64,000 nucleotides of DNA, from contig CAMVBJ010000012.1 in the NCBI GenBank assembly GCA_947165675.1, positions 1-64,000 on the forward strand, read 5' to 3'. The notes below the pieces were generated by a model, which searched no databases, had not been told where the DNA came from, and saw nothing but the letters and a program-made list of their open reading frames with translations. Below, piece after piece: positions 8,989 through 17,961 of this stretch (position 1 is the first letter of the stretch; every line of letters begins with the position of its first letter). Both the position numbers and the translations under genes were made by a program. This DNA is from an uncultured Prevotellaceae bacterium (GTDB taxonomy: Bacteria > Bacteroidota > Bacteroidia > Bacteroidales > Muribaculaceae).

Positions 8989-9340
8989 AGCACAATTTTC
9001 GTGCCAACACGTTTCGTCAACCATTTTTTTTCAAATATCTTCAAATGAACTGTTCAGCAAATCCTCATCACATCAACCTCACGCTAAGTCTCAAAGGCGC
9101 TAAGCTATTTATACTCAGCATGATAAGGTGTTATTGCATTGTACGTGATAAATATCGTTTTCATTTTTCAATCTAAGAGTCATTGCACAATAAACCGAGA
9201 TGCGCTTAAAAATCAATAACTTAGCGTCATTGCGACTTGGCGTAAGACTCGATGAGTTGAATAGATATCTTCTATTTCTGCCCTGGTACCCTGATGCAAA
9301 AATCTTTCATCGACACAGCTAAGACTAAGTTGTTATCGAC
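8989..9340. other. Intergenic region with a degenerate inverted repeat
   Basis: No open frame of note. Bases about 9081-9106 (CGCTAAGTCTCAAAGGCGCTAAG core) and 9218-9243 are imperfect inverted copies, about 20 of 26 matching. They resemble decayed ends of a small repeat element. Confidence 0.4.
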
Positions 9341-9377
9341 ATCAAGCGGGGCCACCCGATGGGCAGTCCCGCTTGAT
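9341..9377 (-). terminator. Terminator after enolase
   Basis: A perfect 10-bp stem (ATCAAGCGGG / CCCGCTTGAT) lies 27 bases past the eno stop codon. Confidence 0.7.
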
Positions 9378-9403
9378 TGTTGAATCTCTAATGCTCAGGG
9401 GAA

Positions 9404-10720
<1,317 letters not shown>

Positions 10721-10752
10721 TTATTAAAAATGTTGATATCATTTAGTGGCTG

Positions 10753-10760
10753 CAAAGGTA
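10753..10760 (-). promoter_or_regulatory. Promoter -7 box for eno
   Basis: CAAAGGTA reads TACCTTTG on the minus strand, 42 bases before the eno start codon. Confidence 0.75.
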
Positions 10761-10902
10761 CTCATTTTTAGACGCACAACAAAATATATTGGCGCTTTTG
10801 TCAAATTCGGTAAGTGCAACCGTTTGAAAACTTGAGACGTCGCATCATACGGTCCCACTATATTCAGATTTGTCGATAAAAACAAGGTTTTAGTCTAATT
10901 AT

Positions 10903-10935
10903 TTTGCGCCTGCGACATTATATTCTCTATATTTG
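10903..10935 (+). promoter_or_regulatory. Complete promoter without an annotated gene
   Basis: TTTG (10903-10906), a 21-base spacer and TATATTTG (10928-10935) match the Bacteroidetes promoter exactly. The next gene has its own promoter, so this one should start a short separate transcript. Confidence 0.65.
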
Positions 10936-10941
10936 CAATGC

Positions 10942-11105
10942 TTGTTAGGACGTCTTTTTGCAATATGTCAAGGGACGCTAATGAGCTAAGTCGAAAGACT
11001 CAACACAGAAGGACATCAGTTACATTTTCATAACCACAAGTTTATAGTTTTTTAAAACACACCAGCGACGCTTTCTCAGGACTGAGAGGGCGTCGTGCCT
11101 TTTTA
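10942..11105 (+). ncRNA. Candidate small RNA or small-peptide transcript of about 165 nt
   Basis: The interval runs from the expected start of the promoter at 10903-10935 to an intrinsic terminator. It contains a small AGTC-GAAA-GACT hairpin near 10989-11000. It also holds an ATG-initiated frame of 22 codons (10965-11033, beginning MSRDANELS, basic). It could be a regulatory RNA, a small-protein mRNA or both. I recognise no known RNA family. Confidence 0.45.
11066..11105 (+). terminator. Strong intrinsic terminator
   Basis: A 14-bp stem, including G-U pairs, joins 11066-11079 to 11082-11095 around a tight loop and is followed by TGCCTTTTTA. It ends the candidate small transcript. Confidence 0.85.
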
Positions 11106-11119
11106 CTGGGTTACGTGCC

Positions 11120-11150
11120 TTGTTCATGTCAATGATTATCGCTACCTTTG
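11120..11150 (+). promoter_or_regulatory. Promoter of the L,D-transpeptidase gene
   Basis: TTG at 11120-11122, 20 bases, then TACCTTTG at 11143-11150. It overlaps the upstream GTG candidate start at 11148 and so argues for the ATG at 11175. Confidence 0.75.
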
Positions 11151-11174
11151 TCCTCACAACCAAATAATAACTCA

Positions 11175-11795
11175 ATGATTAAGAAATTCATACTTTTCGC
11201 CCTGTTTTTCATCACCTTAGCCACCGCAGCCCATCAAGGCGCCCCTCAGTCAATCGGCGAGCAGGCAGAAAACGCCATCAACTTGCCTGCCAAGCCCACT
11301 GGAACTGCCTTTATCGTCATCTCCAAGCGGGACTTGACGCTCACGGTATATGACCACAACGCCAGTGGCGACACCGTCATGGTCGCCCAGTATCCCTGCT
11401 GCATGGGCAAGAACAAGGGGAATAAGGTGAAACGCGGAGATATGCGCACGCCCGAATCTCCCACGGGCAGACCTTTCAAGATCACCATGATTCAAGACGC
11501 GTCAACCTGGCGCCACAATTTCCATGACGGTCGTGGCAACATCAAGGCTTACGGTCACTGGTTCCTGCGCCTGGAAACGCCCGGTCACCGCGGCATCGGC
11601 ATCCACGGCAGCACTAACAACGAGAGCACTGTTCCCGGCCGTGCCAGCGAGGGCTGCATCCGCCTGCTCGACAAGGACATCATCACCCTGAAGGAGCATT
11701 TTGCCTATGTGGGCATGCCTGTCACCGTCCAGCCCGAGGACGCTGCTCCCCAGCCCTGGGAAGAACGCGCCCTCCAGGCCACAGCGACAAGATAA
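11175..11795 (+). CDS. L,D-transpeptidase (YkuD domain), exported
   Basis: Periplasmic enzyme of 206 residues that makes 3-3 peptidoglycan cross-links or attaches proteins to peptidoglycan. A signal peptide covers residues 1-19 (KKFILFALFFITLATA). The YkuD domain spans about 45-185 and ends in the catalytic motif IGIHGSTN...RASEGCIRLLDKD with the active-site Cys and His. The start at 11175 is chosen because the earlier in-frame GTG lies inside the promoter. Confidence 0.9.
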   Translation: MIKKFILFALFFITLATAAHQGAPQSIGEQAENAINLPAKPTGTAFIVISKRDLTLTVYDHNASGDTVMVAQYPCCMGKNKGNKVKRGDMRTPESPTGRPFKITMIQDASTWRHNFHDGRGNIKAYGHWFLRLETPGHRGIGIHGSTNNESTVPGRASEGCIRLLDKDIITLKEHFAYVGMPVTVQPEDAAPQPWEERALQATATR

Positions 11796-11815
11796 CATGC
11801 CACCTGGCAATCATG

Positions 11816-11858
11816 AAAAACGGCCGGCTGATTTTTCAGTCGGCCCCCTCATGTTTTT
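11816..11858. terminator. Bidirectional terminator between L,D-transpeptidase and the BspA array
   Basis: The 10-bp stem GGCCGGCTGA / TCAGTCGGCC (11822-11845) is flanked by A-runs on the left and T-runs on the right. The stem resembles the tRNA-Phe terminator repeated through the array (CCGGCTG...CAGTCGG), so it may be a diverged copy. Confidence 0.7.
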
Positions 11859-11913
11859 GGTGGAATCATCACCAAGTCTCAAGCTCGGTTGTCAAAATGA
11901 CCACCAGTTATAT

Positions 11914-13470
11914 CTAATTCTGGGTTCCGTTCAAGACAATATCGATGATGGCGTTGACGTCGGCGATGTTGATGTCGCCATCACCGTTGACGTCGGCAGC
12001 AGGGGTGCTAACATTTCCGCCCAAGATGATGTCGATGACGGCATTCACATCAGCGACGCTCACTTCAAGGTCGCCATTCACGTCGCCATGCAGTACAGCG
12101 TTCTTATCGGTGAAGTAGCCCGGGTTGCTCGTGCCGCCGTCGATGTGGGCATACTCATCATCCACATGGTTGGCATCATAAGTTGTACCCTTGCCGCCGA
12201 CCAGGCTGGCACAATGCTTGAACATAGCATCTGAGTAGATCACTGAAGCCGTGGTCCAACCACTGCCCACGTAGATGGTCCGCAGATTAGTACAGCCATA
12301 GAACATGGCTCCCATATTGGTCACCTGGGACGTGTTGAAATGACTCAAGTCAAGAACCGTTATTTTGTTGCATAAACTGAACATGTCTACCATCTTTGTC
12401 ACTTCGCTGGTATTCAGATACTTGACGCCCTGAATAGTCTGAAGGTTTGTCATGCGAGAGAACCAATCATAGGTGGCCGTTGGGCGGGCATTGGCGAACG
12501 ATGGGTCGAAGACCACCCGGGTCACACTGCTGCAGGTATTGTCGGTATACCACCTGGGTTCGGTGTAGTCTGTGTTCATGGAATAGGTCATGCCCTCGCG
12601 TCTAAGGCGCTGCTTGTCGTAGTAGAACGTCAGCGTGGTGTTCTCAGGCGTGTAGCAGGCATACGCCACAGGCGCATTCACATCGGTGAGGTAACCGGGG
12701 TTGCTGGGGCCGCCGTCGATGTGGGCATAAGTCTTGTCCACATAGCGACCATCAAAGGGAGTGCACTTACCGCCCACCAGAATGGCACAGTGCCTGAACA
12801 TATCATCTGAGTAGATCACTGAAGCCGTGGTCCAGCCACTGTCCACGCAGACGGTATGCAGGCTGGTGCAGTCCTCGAACATGCTTTCCATATTGGTCAC
12901 CTGGGACGTGTTGAAACTGCTCAAGTCAAGACTCGTCAATGCTCTGCAGTCATGGAACATGTATTCCATATTGGTCACCTGGGACGTGTTAAAGCTGCTC
13001 AAGTCAAGATTTATCAAATTGGCGCAGTTATCGAACATGCCTTCCATATTGGTCACCTTGGACGTGTTGAAACTGCTCAAGTCAAGGCTCGTCAAATTAA
13101 AACAGCTACTAAACATATAAGCCATATTAATGACCTCGCTGGTGTTCAGGTAACTCAGGCCTGTGATGGATTCAAGATCCATACCAGCAAACCAAAAGCG
13201 AGTGGACGTTGGGCGGGCAACAGCGAACGACGGGTCAAAGACCACATATTTCACAACTCCGGCCATCTGTAACCAGCCGGGGAAATAGTCTCCCGCATTC
13301 ACGTCAAAGGTCGCGGTCGAGTGGCTGTTGCGCTGGTCGTCGTAGTAGAACGTCAACGTGTCGTAGCTGACACAGGCATAGGCCTCGGCAGCATTGGCGC
13401 CAAGGGCACACATCATGGCTGCCAGCAGGGCAGCAAGTCTGAAAAGTAGTTTCTTGTTCATAGTTATCAA
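11914..13470 (-). CDS. BspA-like surface protein, DUF285 repeats, dockerin-like tail
   Basis: Exported protein of 518 residues. A signal peptide (about 1-27) is followed by two internally duplicated blocks, each opening with YAC...TLTFYYD(D/K)QR. Each block carries DUF285-type repeats of about 25 residues (FNTSQVTNMESMFEDC and variants). The C-terminal 60 residues hold two calcium-loop modules (DVNGDLEVSVADVNAVIDI, DVNGDGDINIADVNAIIDI) like dockerin type I. It is the only array member built from DUF285 rather than LRR_5 repeats. No promoter is obvious, and it starts 96 bases past the preceding gene's stop, so read-through is possible. Adhesion is the usual suggestion for this family. Confidence 0.85.
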   Translation of the reverse strand: MITMNKKLLFRLAALLAAMMCALGANAAEAYACVSYDTLTFYYDDQRNSHSTATFDVNAGDYFPGWLQMAGVVKYVVFDPSFAVARPTSTRFWFAGMDLESITGLSYLNTSEVINMAYMFSSCFNLTSLDLSSFNTSKVTNMEGMFDNCANLINLDLSSFNTSQVTNMEYMFHDCRALTSLDLSSFNTSQVTNMESMFEDCTSLHTVCVDSGWTTASVIYSDDMFRHCAILVGGKCTPFDGRYVDKTYAHIDGGPSNPGYLTDVNAPVAYACYTPENTTLTFYYDKQRLRREGMTYSMNTDYTEPRWYTDNTCSSVTRVVFDPSFANARPTATYDWFSRMTNLQTIQGVKYLNTSEVTKMVDMFSLCNKITVLDLSHFNTSQVTNMGAMFYGCTNLRTIYVGSGWTTASVIYSDAMFKHCASLVGGKGTTYDANHVDDEYAHIDGGTSNPGYFTDKNAVLHGDVNGDLEVSVADVNAVIDIILGGNVSTPAADVNGDGDINIADVNAIIDIVLNGTQN

Positions 13471-13521
13471 GATTTATTGGAAAGCAGAATACTATAGGCG
13501 GTTTGGAGTATCTTGTGAGGC

Positions 13522-13545
13522 ACCTCCGGTCTCGGACGGATGAGT
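13522..13545 (-). repeat. Weak copy of the tRNA-Phe-derived junction
   Basis: ACCTCCGGT(C/T)TCGGACGGATGAGTC is shared with the junctions at 15764-15788 and 17902-17926, but the terminator half is lost here. It marks the boundary between the third and fourth surface-protein genes. Confidence 0.6.
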
Positions 13546-13566
13546 CAAAATGACAACCAGTTATAT

Positions 13567-15477
13567 CTAATTCTGGGTGCCGTTCAGGATGATGTCGATG
13601 ACGGCGTTGATGTCGGCGATGTTGATTTCGCCATCACCGTTCACGTCGGCAGCAGCAGCGTCATCATTTCCACCCAAAATGATGTCGATGACGGCATTCA
13701 CATCAGCAATATTGACCTCACGGTCGCCATTCACGTCGCCAGGCACATCAGGCTTCAAGTCGTCAACAATCTGCCCGAAATAGGGATTCCAGTTCTCGTC
13801 AGCCCGATAGGCATCAGCCGTCCCCTGCAGCACATGAAGCGTACGACCAGAGTAATCACCATTTTCCAAATAGAATTGTTTATCCCCGTTCGATACTCTC
13901 GAAAGGTCAGCAATGTAGCAATACACATCCGTCAGCCCAGTGCAATTGTAGAACGCATAGATACCTATAGCAGTTACCGACTTAGGGATGACGACACTGG
14001 TCAGCCCAGTGCAATTGTAGAACGCATAGAAACCGTAATAACCGATAGCAGTTACCGAGTTGGGGATAATCGTGTTCTTGCCGCCTAAAAGTAAAGTATT
14101 AGAGGCGGTCTCTATGATTGCATTGCAGTTGTTGCGCGAATCATATATTAGATTGCCACTTTCTACCACGATGCTGGTCAACTCAGGACAGTTAAAGAAG
14201 GCATTGAAACCGATAGAAGTTACCGAGTTACCGATGACGATGCTGGTCAGACCAGTGCAGCCATCGAAAGCCCTTTTGCCGATAGAAGTTACCGAGTTAC
14301 CGATGACGACACTGTTCAGCCCCGTGCACTCATAGAACGTCTCGTCACCGATAGCAGTTACCGAGTGGGGGATGCTGATGCTGGTCAGCCCAGTGCAGTC
14401 ATAGAAAGCCCTGCCGCCGATGTAGGTGACCGAGTTGGGGATGACGATGCTCGTCAGCCCTGTGCAGCCATCGAACGCTTGGTAGCCGATGGAGGTGACG
14501 GAATTGCCAATGGTCACGCTCGTCAGACCGCTGCAGCCAGCGAACGCCCCGCTACCGATCTCAGTTACCGAGTTGGGGATGACAATGCTGGTCAGACCAG
14601 TGCAGCTCGAAAACGTCCCAGATTTGATATAAGTTAGCGACTCGGGGATGACGATGCTGGTCAGGCCAGCGCAGCCCTGGAATGCATAGTCGCCAATATT
14701 TGTTACCGAGTTGGGGATGACGATGCTGGTCAGGCCAGTGCAGCCCTGGAACGCATAGCTGCCAATATTTGTTACCGAGTTAGGGATGACGATGCTGGTC
14801 AGACTGGTGCAGTCCCAGAACGTTCCTAAACTGATAGAAGTTAGCGAGTCGGGGATGACGATATTGGTCAGGCCAGCGCAGCCCTGGAATGCAAAGTCGC
14901 CAATATTTGTTACCGAGTTGGGGATGACGATGCTGGTCAGGCCAGTGCAGCCCTGGAACGCACTGACACCGATAGAAGTCACCGTGTTGGGGATGACGAT
15001 GCTGGTCAACTCAGGACAGTTAAAGAAGGCATAGTCGCTGATTTTAGTTACCGAGTTGGGAATGACGATGCTGGTCAGACCAGTGCAGCCCCAGAACGCA
15101 TTGAGACCGATGGTGGTGACCGAGTTGGGGATATCGATGCTGGTCAGTCCAGTGCAGTCTAAGAACGCCCCGTCACCGATAGCAGTTACCGAGTTGGGGA
15201 TATCGATACCGGTCAGTCCAGTGCACTCATAGAAAGCCTTGTCACCGATAGAAGTCACCGGGTAGGTGGTTCCATTGTAGGTAACGGTGGCTGGGATGAC
15301 GACAAAGCCTGAATACTCATTGTCATATACGGTTTCATAACTTCCTTTGTACGTGACAGTGGCTTCGTTGCCGTTGATGTTGTAGTAGATGCCGTCGACC
15401 TCGAAGTCGTGGGCCGTGGCGAGTGACGGCAGCAGGAGAGCCAGCAGCAGGACGGACATTTTAAAAATCAGTTTCAT
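13567..15477 (-). CDS. BspA-like LRR_5 surface protein with dockerin-like tail
   Basis: Exported protein of 636 residues. A signal peptide ends near ATAHD (residue 23). A short beta domain (YYNINGNEATVTYKGSYE) precedes roughly 19 leucine-rich repeats of 23 residues (CTGLTSIVIPNSVTSIGDYAF type). A cap (GRTLHVLQGTADAYRADENW) and two dockerin-like calcium loops (DVNGDREVNIADVNAVIDI, DVNGDGEINIADINAVIDI) complete it. The LRR units are nearly identical at DNA level, especially 14640-14960, so copy number could vary by recombination. The family often contributes to adhesion or host interaction, but no ligand can be inferred. Confidence 0.9.
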   Translation of the reverse strand: MKLIFKMSVLLLALLLPSLATAHDFEVDGIYYNINGNEATVTYKGSYETVYDNEYSGFVVIPATVTYNGTTYPVTSIGDKAFYECTGLTGIDIPNSVTAIGDGAFLDCTGLTSIDIPNSVTTIGLNAFWGCTGLTSIVIPNSVTKISDYAFFNCPELTSIVIPNTVTSIGVSAFQGCTGLTSIVIPNSVTNIGDFAFQGCAGLTNIVIPDSLTSISLGTFWDCTSLTSIVIPNSVTNIGSYAFQGCTGLTSIVIPNSVTNIGDYAFQGCAGLTSIVIPESLTYIKSGTFSSCTGLTSIVIPNSVTEIGSGAFAGCSGLTSVTIGNSVTSIGYQAFDGCTGLTSIVIPNSVTYIGGRAFYDCTGLTSISIPHSVTAIGDETFYECTGLNSVVIGNSVTSIGKRAFDGCTGLTSIVIGNSVTSIGFNAFFNCPELTSIVVESGNLIYDSRNNCNAIIETASNTLLLGGKNTIIPNSVTAIGYYGFYAFYNCTGLTSVVIPKSVTAIGIYAFYNCTGLTDVYCYIADLSRVSNGDKQFYLENGDYSGRTLHVLQGTADAYRADENWNPYFGQIVDDLKPDVPGDVNGDREVNIADVNAVIDIILGGNDDAAAADVNGDGEINIADINAVIDIILNGTQN

Positions 15478-15536
15478 TGCCTTAAGTATTAAAAGTTAAT
15501 ATCACTTGATAGAATCATTTTTAAAGTTTTATCCCG

Positions 15537-15544
15537 CAAAGGTA
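15537..15544 (-). promoter_or_regulatory. Promoter -7 box for the third array gene
   Basis: CAAAGGTA reads TACCTTTG on the minus strand, 60 bases before the start at 15477. Confidence 0.7.
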
Positions 15545-15710
15545 ATCAATGTCCTAAAAGAAGACAAGCCTTTCGCCAAGGAGAGACTAAAAAAATTCAA
15601 AAAAATCATATAATCAGCGGCCTCCAACGGATCCTTTCAAGGATATTGCGATTCAGCGGATAAAAGCGGGGGATGACCCGAGATTGCTAAACAATGTGGT
15701 GACCCGACCT

Positions 15711-15772
15711 AAGAAAAACGACCGGCTGCGTGGGCAGTCGGCCGCTTTGTGTTATTGATGTGGTACCTCCGG
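15711..15772 (-). repeat. Copy C of the tRNA-Phe 3' end plus terminator
   Basis: On the minus strand this reads CCGGAGGTACCACATCAA, the last 12 bases of tRNA-Phe plus its flank, followed by the GC-rich hairpin and a T-run. It differs from copy B (17846-17909) at only about four positions. It lies downstream of the second array gene and should terminate its transcription. The remaining intergenic space from 15545 to 15710 shows nothing else. Confidence 0.85.
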
Positions 15773-15824
15773 TTTCGGACGGATGAGTCTCGATCTCGGT
15801 TGTCATTTCGGCAACCAGTTATCT

Positions 15825-17447
15825 CTAATGCCAGGAGCCGCTCAGGATGATGTCAATCAAGGCATTGATGTCGGCGATGTTGATTTCTCCGTCACCGTTC
15901 ACGTCGGCAGCAATAGTGTCATCATTTCCACCCAAGATGATGCTAATGGCGGCATTCACATCAGCAATGTTGACCTCAAGGTCACGATTCACGTCGCCAA
16001 TGAATATATCTTCCACAATCTGCACGAAATAGGGATACCAGTTCTTGTTAGCACGGTAGGCATCAGCCGTCCCCTGCAGCACATGTAGCGTACGGCCAGA
16101 GCCATAGTAATCACCGAATTGTTCATACCCGCCCGATACGCTCGAGAGGTCAGCAATGTAGCAATACACATCCGTCAGCCCCGAGCACCAGGAGAACGCC
16201 TCGTCACCGATTGAAGTTACCGAGTTGGGGATGTCGATGCTGGTCAACCCAGTGCAGTAGTAGAGCGCATAGTCACCGATATAAGTTACCGAGTTGGGGA
16301 TGACGATGCTGGCCAGTCCAGTGCAGCTATGGAACGCCCCACCAGCAATGCCTAATGTTCCTTCTTTGAAAGTCATATTCGTTCCGCTTGGCATCGTGCC
16401 TTTATAGCCATAAGCGAACATGCCGACATAGACCATTCCGTCTGGCTGGTTATTGTACCATGCTGTATTATCGAACGCATAGCCACCGACATAAGTTAAC
16501 GAGTTGGGAATGTTGAAACTTGTTAGTCCAGTGCAGTCAGCGAACGCATCGTCACCGATAGAAGTCACCGAGTTGGGGATATCGATGCTGGTCAAACCAG
16601 TGCAGCCAGAGAATGCACCGTCACCGATAGCAGTTATCGAGTTGGGGAAAATCGTGTTGTCGCAGCCCAAAAACAAAGTATTAGAGGCAGTCTCTATAAT
16701 TGCATTGCAGTTGTTGCGCGAATCATATCTTGGATTCCCACTTTCTACCACGATGCTGGTCAGCACGGGGCAATCAAAGAACGCCATACCATTGATCTCA
16801 GTTACCGAGTTGGGGATGACAATGCCAGTCATTCCAATGCAGCCCTCGAACGCATAGCCAGCAATGCCTAATGTTCCTTCTTTGAAAGTCATATTCGTTC
16901 CGCTTGGCATCGTGCCTTTATACTTATAAGCGACCTTGCCAGCATAGACCATTCCGTCTGGCTGGTTATTGTACCATGCTGTATTATTGAACGCATAGCC
17001 ACCGATTGCTGTTACCGAGTTGGGGATGTCGATGCTGGTCAGTCCAGTGCAGTCCTCGAACGCCTGGACACCGATTGCTGTTACCGAGTTGGGGATGACT
17101 ATGCTGGTCAGTCCAGTGCAGTTATAGAACACCACGCGACCGATAGAAGTTACCGAGTTGGGGATGTCGACGCTGGTCAGACCACGGCAGTTATAGAACG
17201 CCTGGTCACCGATAGAAGTTACCGGGTAGGTGATTCCATTGTAGGTGACGGTGGCTGGGATGACGACAGAGCCTGAATACCCACCGGAAAAAGGATAATA
17301 AGAATGATCGTAAGTTCTAAATGTCACGGTAGCCTCATTGCCGTTGATGTTGTAATAGATGCTATCGACCTCGAAGTCGTGAGCCGTGGCGAGTGCAGGC
17401 AACAGGAGGGCCAGCACCAGGATTGAGGATGTGATAATGTTTTTCAT
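15825..17447 (-). CDS. BspA-like LRR_5 surface protein with dockerin-like tail
   Basis: Exported protein of 540 residues with a signal peptide ending at ATAHD (residue 23). LRR_5 repeats are interrupted twice by a 45-residue module (AWYNNQPDGMVYAGKVAYKY...GTNMTFKEGTLGIAG). A third insert, NPRYDSRNNCNAIIETASNT, is shared with other members. The C-terminus has the GRTLHVLQGTADAYRA cap and two dockerin-like loops (DVNRDLEVNIADVNAAISI, DVNGDGEINIADINALIDI). It has its own promoter and ends in copy C of the tRNA-derived terminator. Confidence 0.9.
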   Translation of the reverse strand: MKNIITSSILVLALLLPALATAHDFEVDSIYYNINGNEATVTFRTYDHSYYPFSGGYSGSVVIPATVTYNGITYPVTSIGDQAFYNCRGLTSVDIPNSVTSIGRVVFYNCTGLTSIVIPNSVTAIGVQAFEDCTGLTSIDIPNSVTAIGGYAFNNTAWYNNQPDGMVYAGKVAYKYKGTMPSGTNMTFKEGTLGIAGYAFEGCIGMTGIVIPNSVTEINGMAFFDCPVLTSIVVESGNPRYDSRNNCNAIIETASNTLFLGCDNTIFPNSITAIGDGAFSGCTGLTSIDIPNSVTSIGDDAFADCTGLTSFNIPNSLTYVGGYAFDNTAWYNNQPDGMVYVGMFAYGYKGTMPSGTNMTFKEGTLGIAGGAFHSCTGLASIVIPNSVTYIGDYALYYCTGLTSIDIPNSVTSIGDEAFSWCSGLTDVYCYIADLSSVSGGYEQFGDYYGSGRTLHVLQGTADAYRANKNWYPYFVQIVEDIFIGDVNRDLEVNIADVNAAISIILGGNDDTIAADVNGDGEINIADINALIDIILSGSWH

Positions 17448-17485
17448 TTTAGTCGTTGGGTTTTAAGCGTTAATGATTGTTGTCG

Positions 17486-17493
17486 CAAAGATA
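17486..17493 (-). promoter_or_regulatory. Promoter -7 box for the second array gene
   Basis: CAAAGATA reads TATCTTTG on the minus strand, 39 bases before the start at 17447. The flank out to about 17600 matches the flank of the first array gene (20040-20145). Confidence 0.7.
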
Positions 17494-17593
17494 AACTTAG
17501 CCATAAGAGTAAACAAGCCTTTCACAAACAAAAAAGCCAATCGCCAGGGAAAAAAAGAAAAAGTGTCAAATATTTTGTCAGTGAACTGCCCCT

Positions 17594-17830
17594 ATCCGTT
17601 CATCCGTTCATTCATGCATGCGTGAGAAAACAGGGAAAAGTCAGGTCTCAGTCGCCATCACGTACCCATTCGTATGAACGGACGAACGAATGAATTATAA
17701 CTGTAGTATTAAGAGAAATTAATTATATATGATTAGAATAGGTTTGTGTCAAAACTTGCGATGACACAACCTTTCTATACGTTCATCCGTTCGTTCATAT
17801 TTATATATAATAGCGAACGAACGGATGAAC
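17594..17830. repeat. GTTC/GAAC tetramer palindrome element, copy 2
   Basis: Contains tetramer-rich arms at 17594-17614, 17671-17695, 17781-17796 and 17815-17830. The last two form a perfect 16-bp inverted repeat with an 18-base loop. The hairpin at 17744-17769 (TTGTGTC...GACACAA) is, read on the minus strand, 24 of 26 identical to 56623-56648 in the restriction locus. No coding sequence is visible. It lies between copy B of the tRNA junction and the promoter of the second array gene. Confidence 0.75.
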
Positions 17831-17845
17831 AGGCCAGCATTTCCC

Positions 17846-17909
17846 AACAAAAAAACGACCGGCTGCACGGGCAGTCGGCCGCTTTGTGTTATTGATGTGG
17901 TACCTCCGG
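17846..17909 (-). repeat. Copy B of the tRNA-Phe 3' end plus terminator
   Basis: 64 bp, 58 of which match 20395-20458, the 3' end and terminator of the intact tRNA-Phe gene. Twelve bases are tRNA sequence (acceptor strand, discriminator and part of the T-stem) and the rest is flank. It lies downstream of the first array gene. Confidence 0.9.
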
Positions 17910-17961
17910 TTTCGGACGGATGAGTCTCGATCCCGGTTGTCATTTTGGCAACCAGTTATAT

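Noticed and set aside
13540-14088. Plus-strand frames rich in DDVDDGVDVGDVD opposite the dockerin-like tails
   Set aside because: They are the antisense translation of the dockerin-like calcium loops and recur identically at every surface-protein gene end.
14640-14960. Regular short repeats that resemble a CRISPR array
   Set aside because: The period is 69 bp and encodes in-frame 23-residue leucine-rich repeats; there are no unique spacers and no cas genes.
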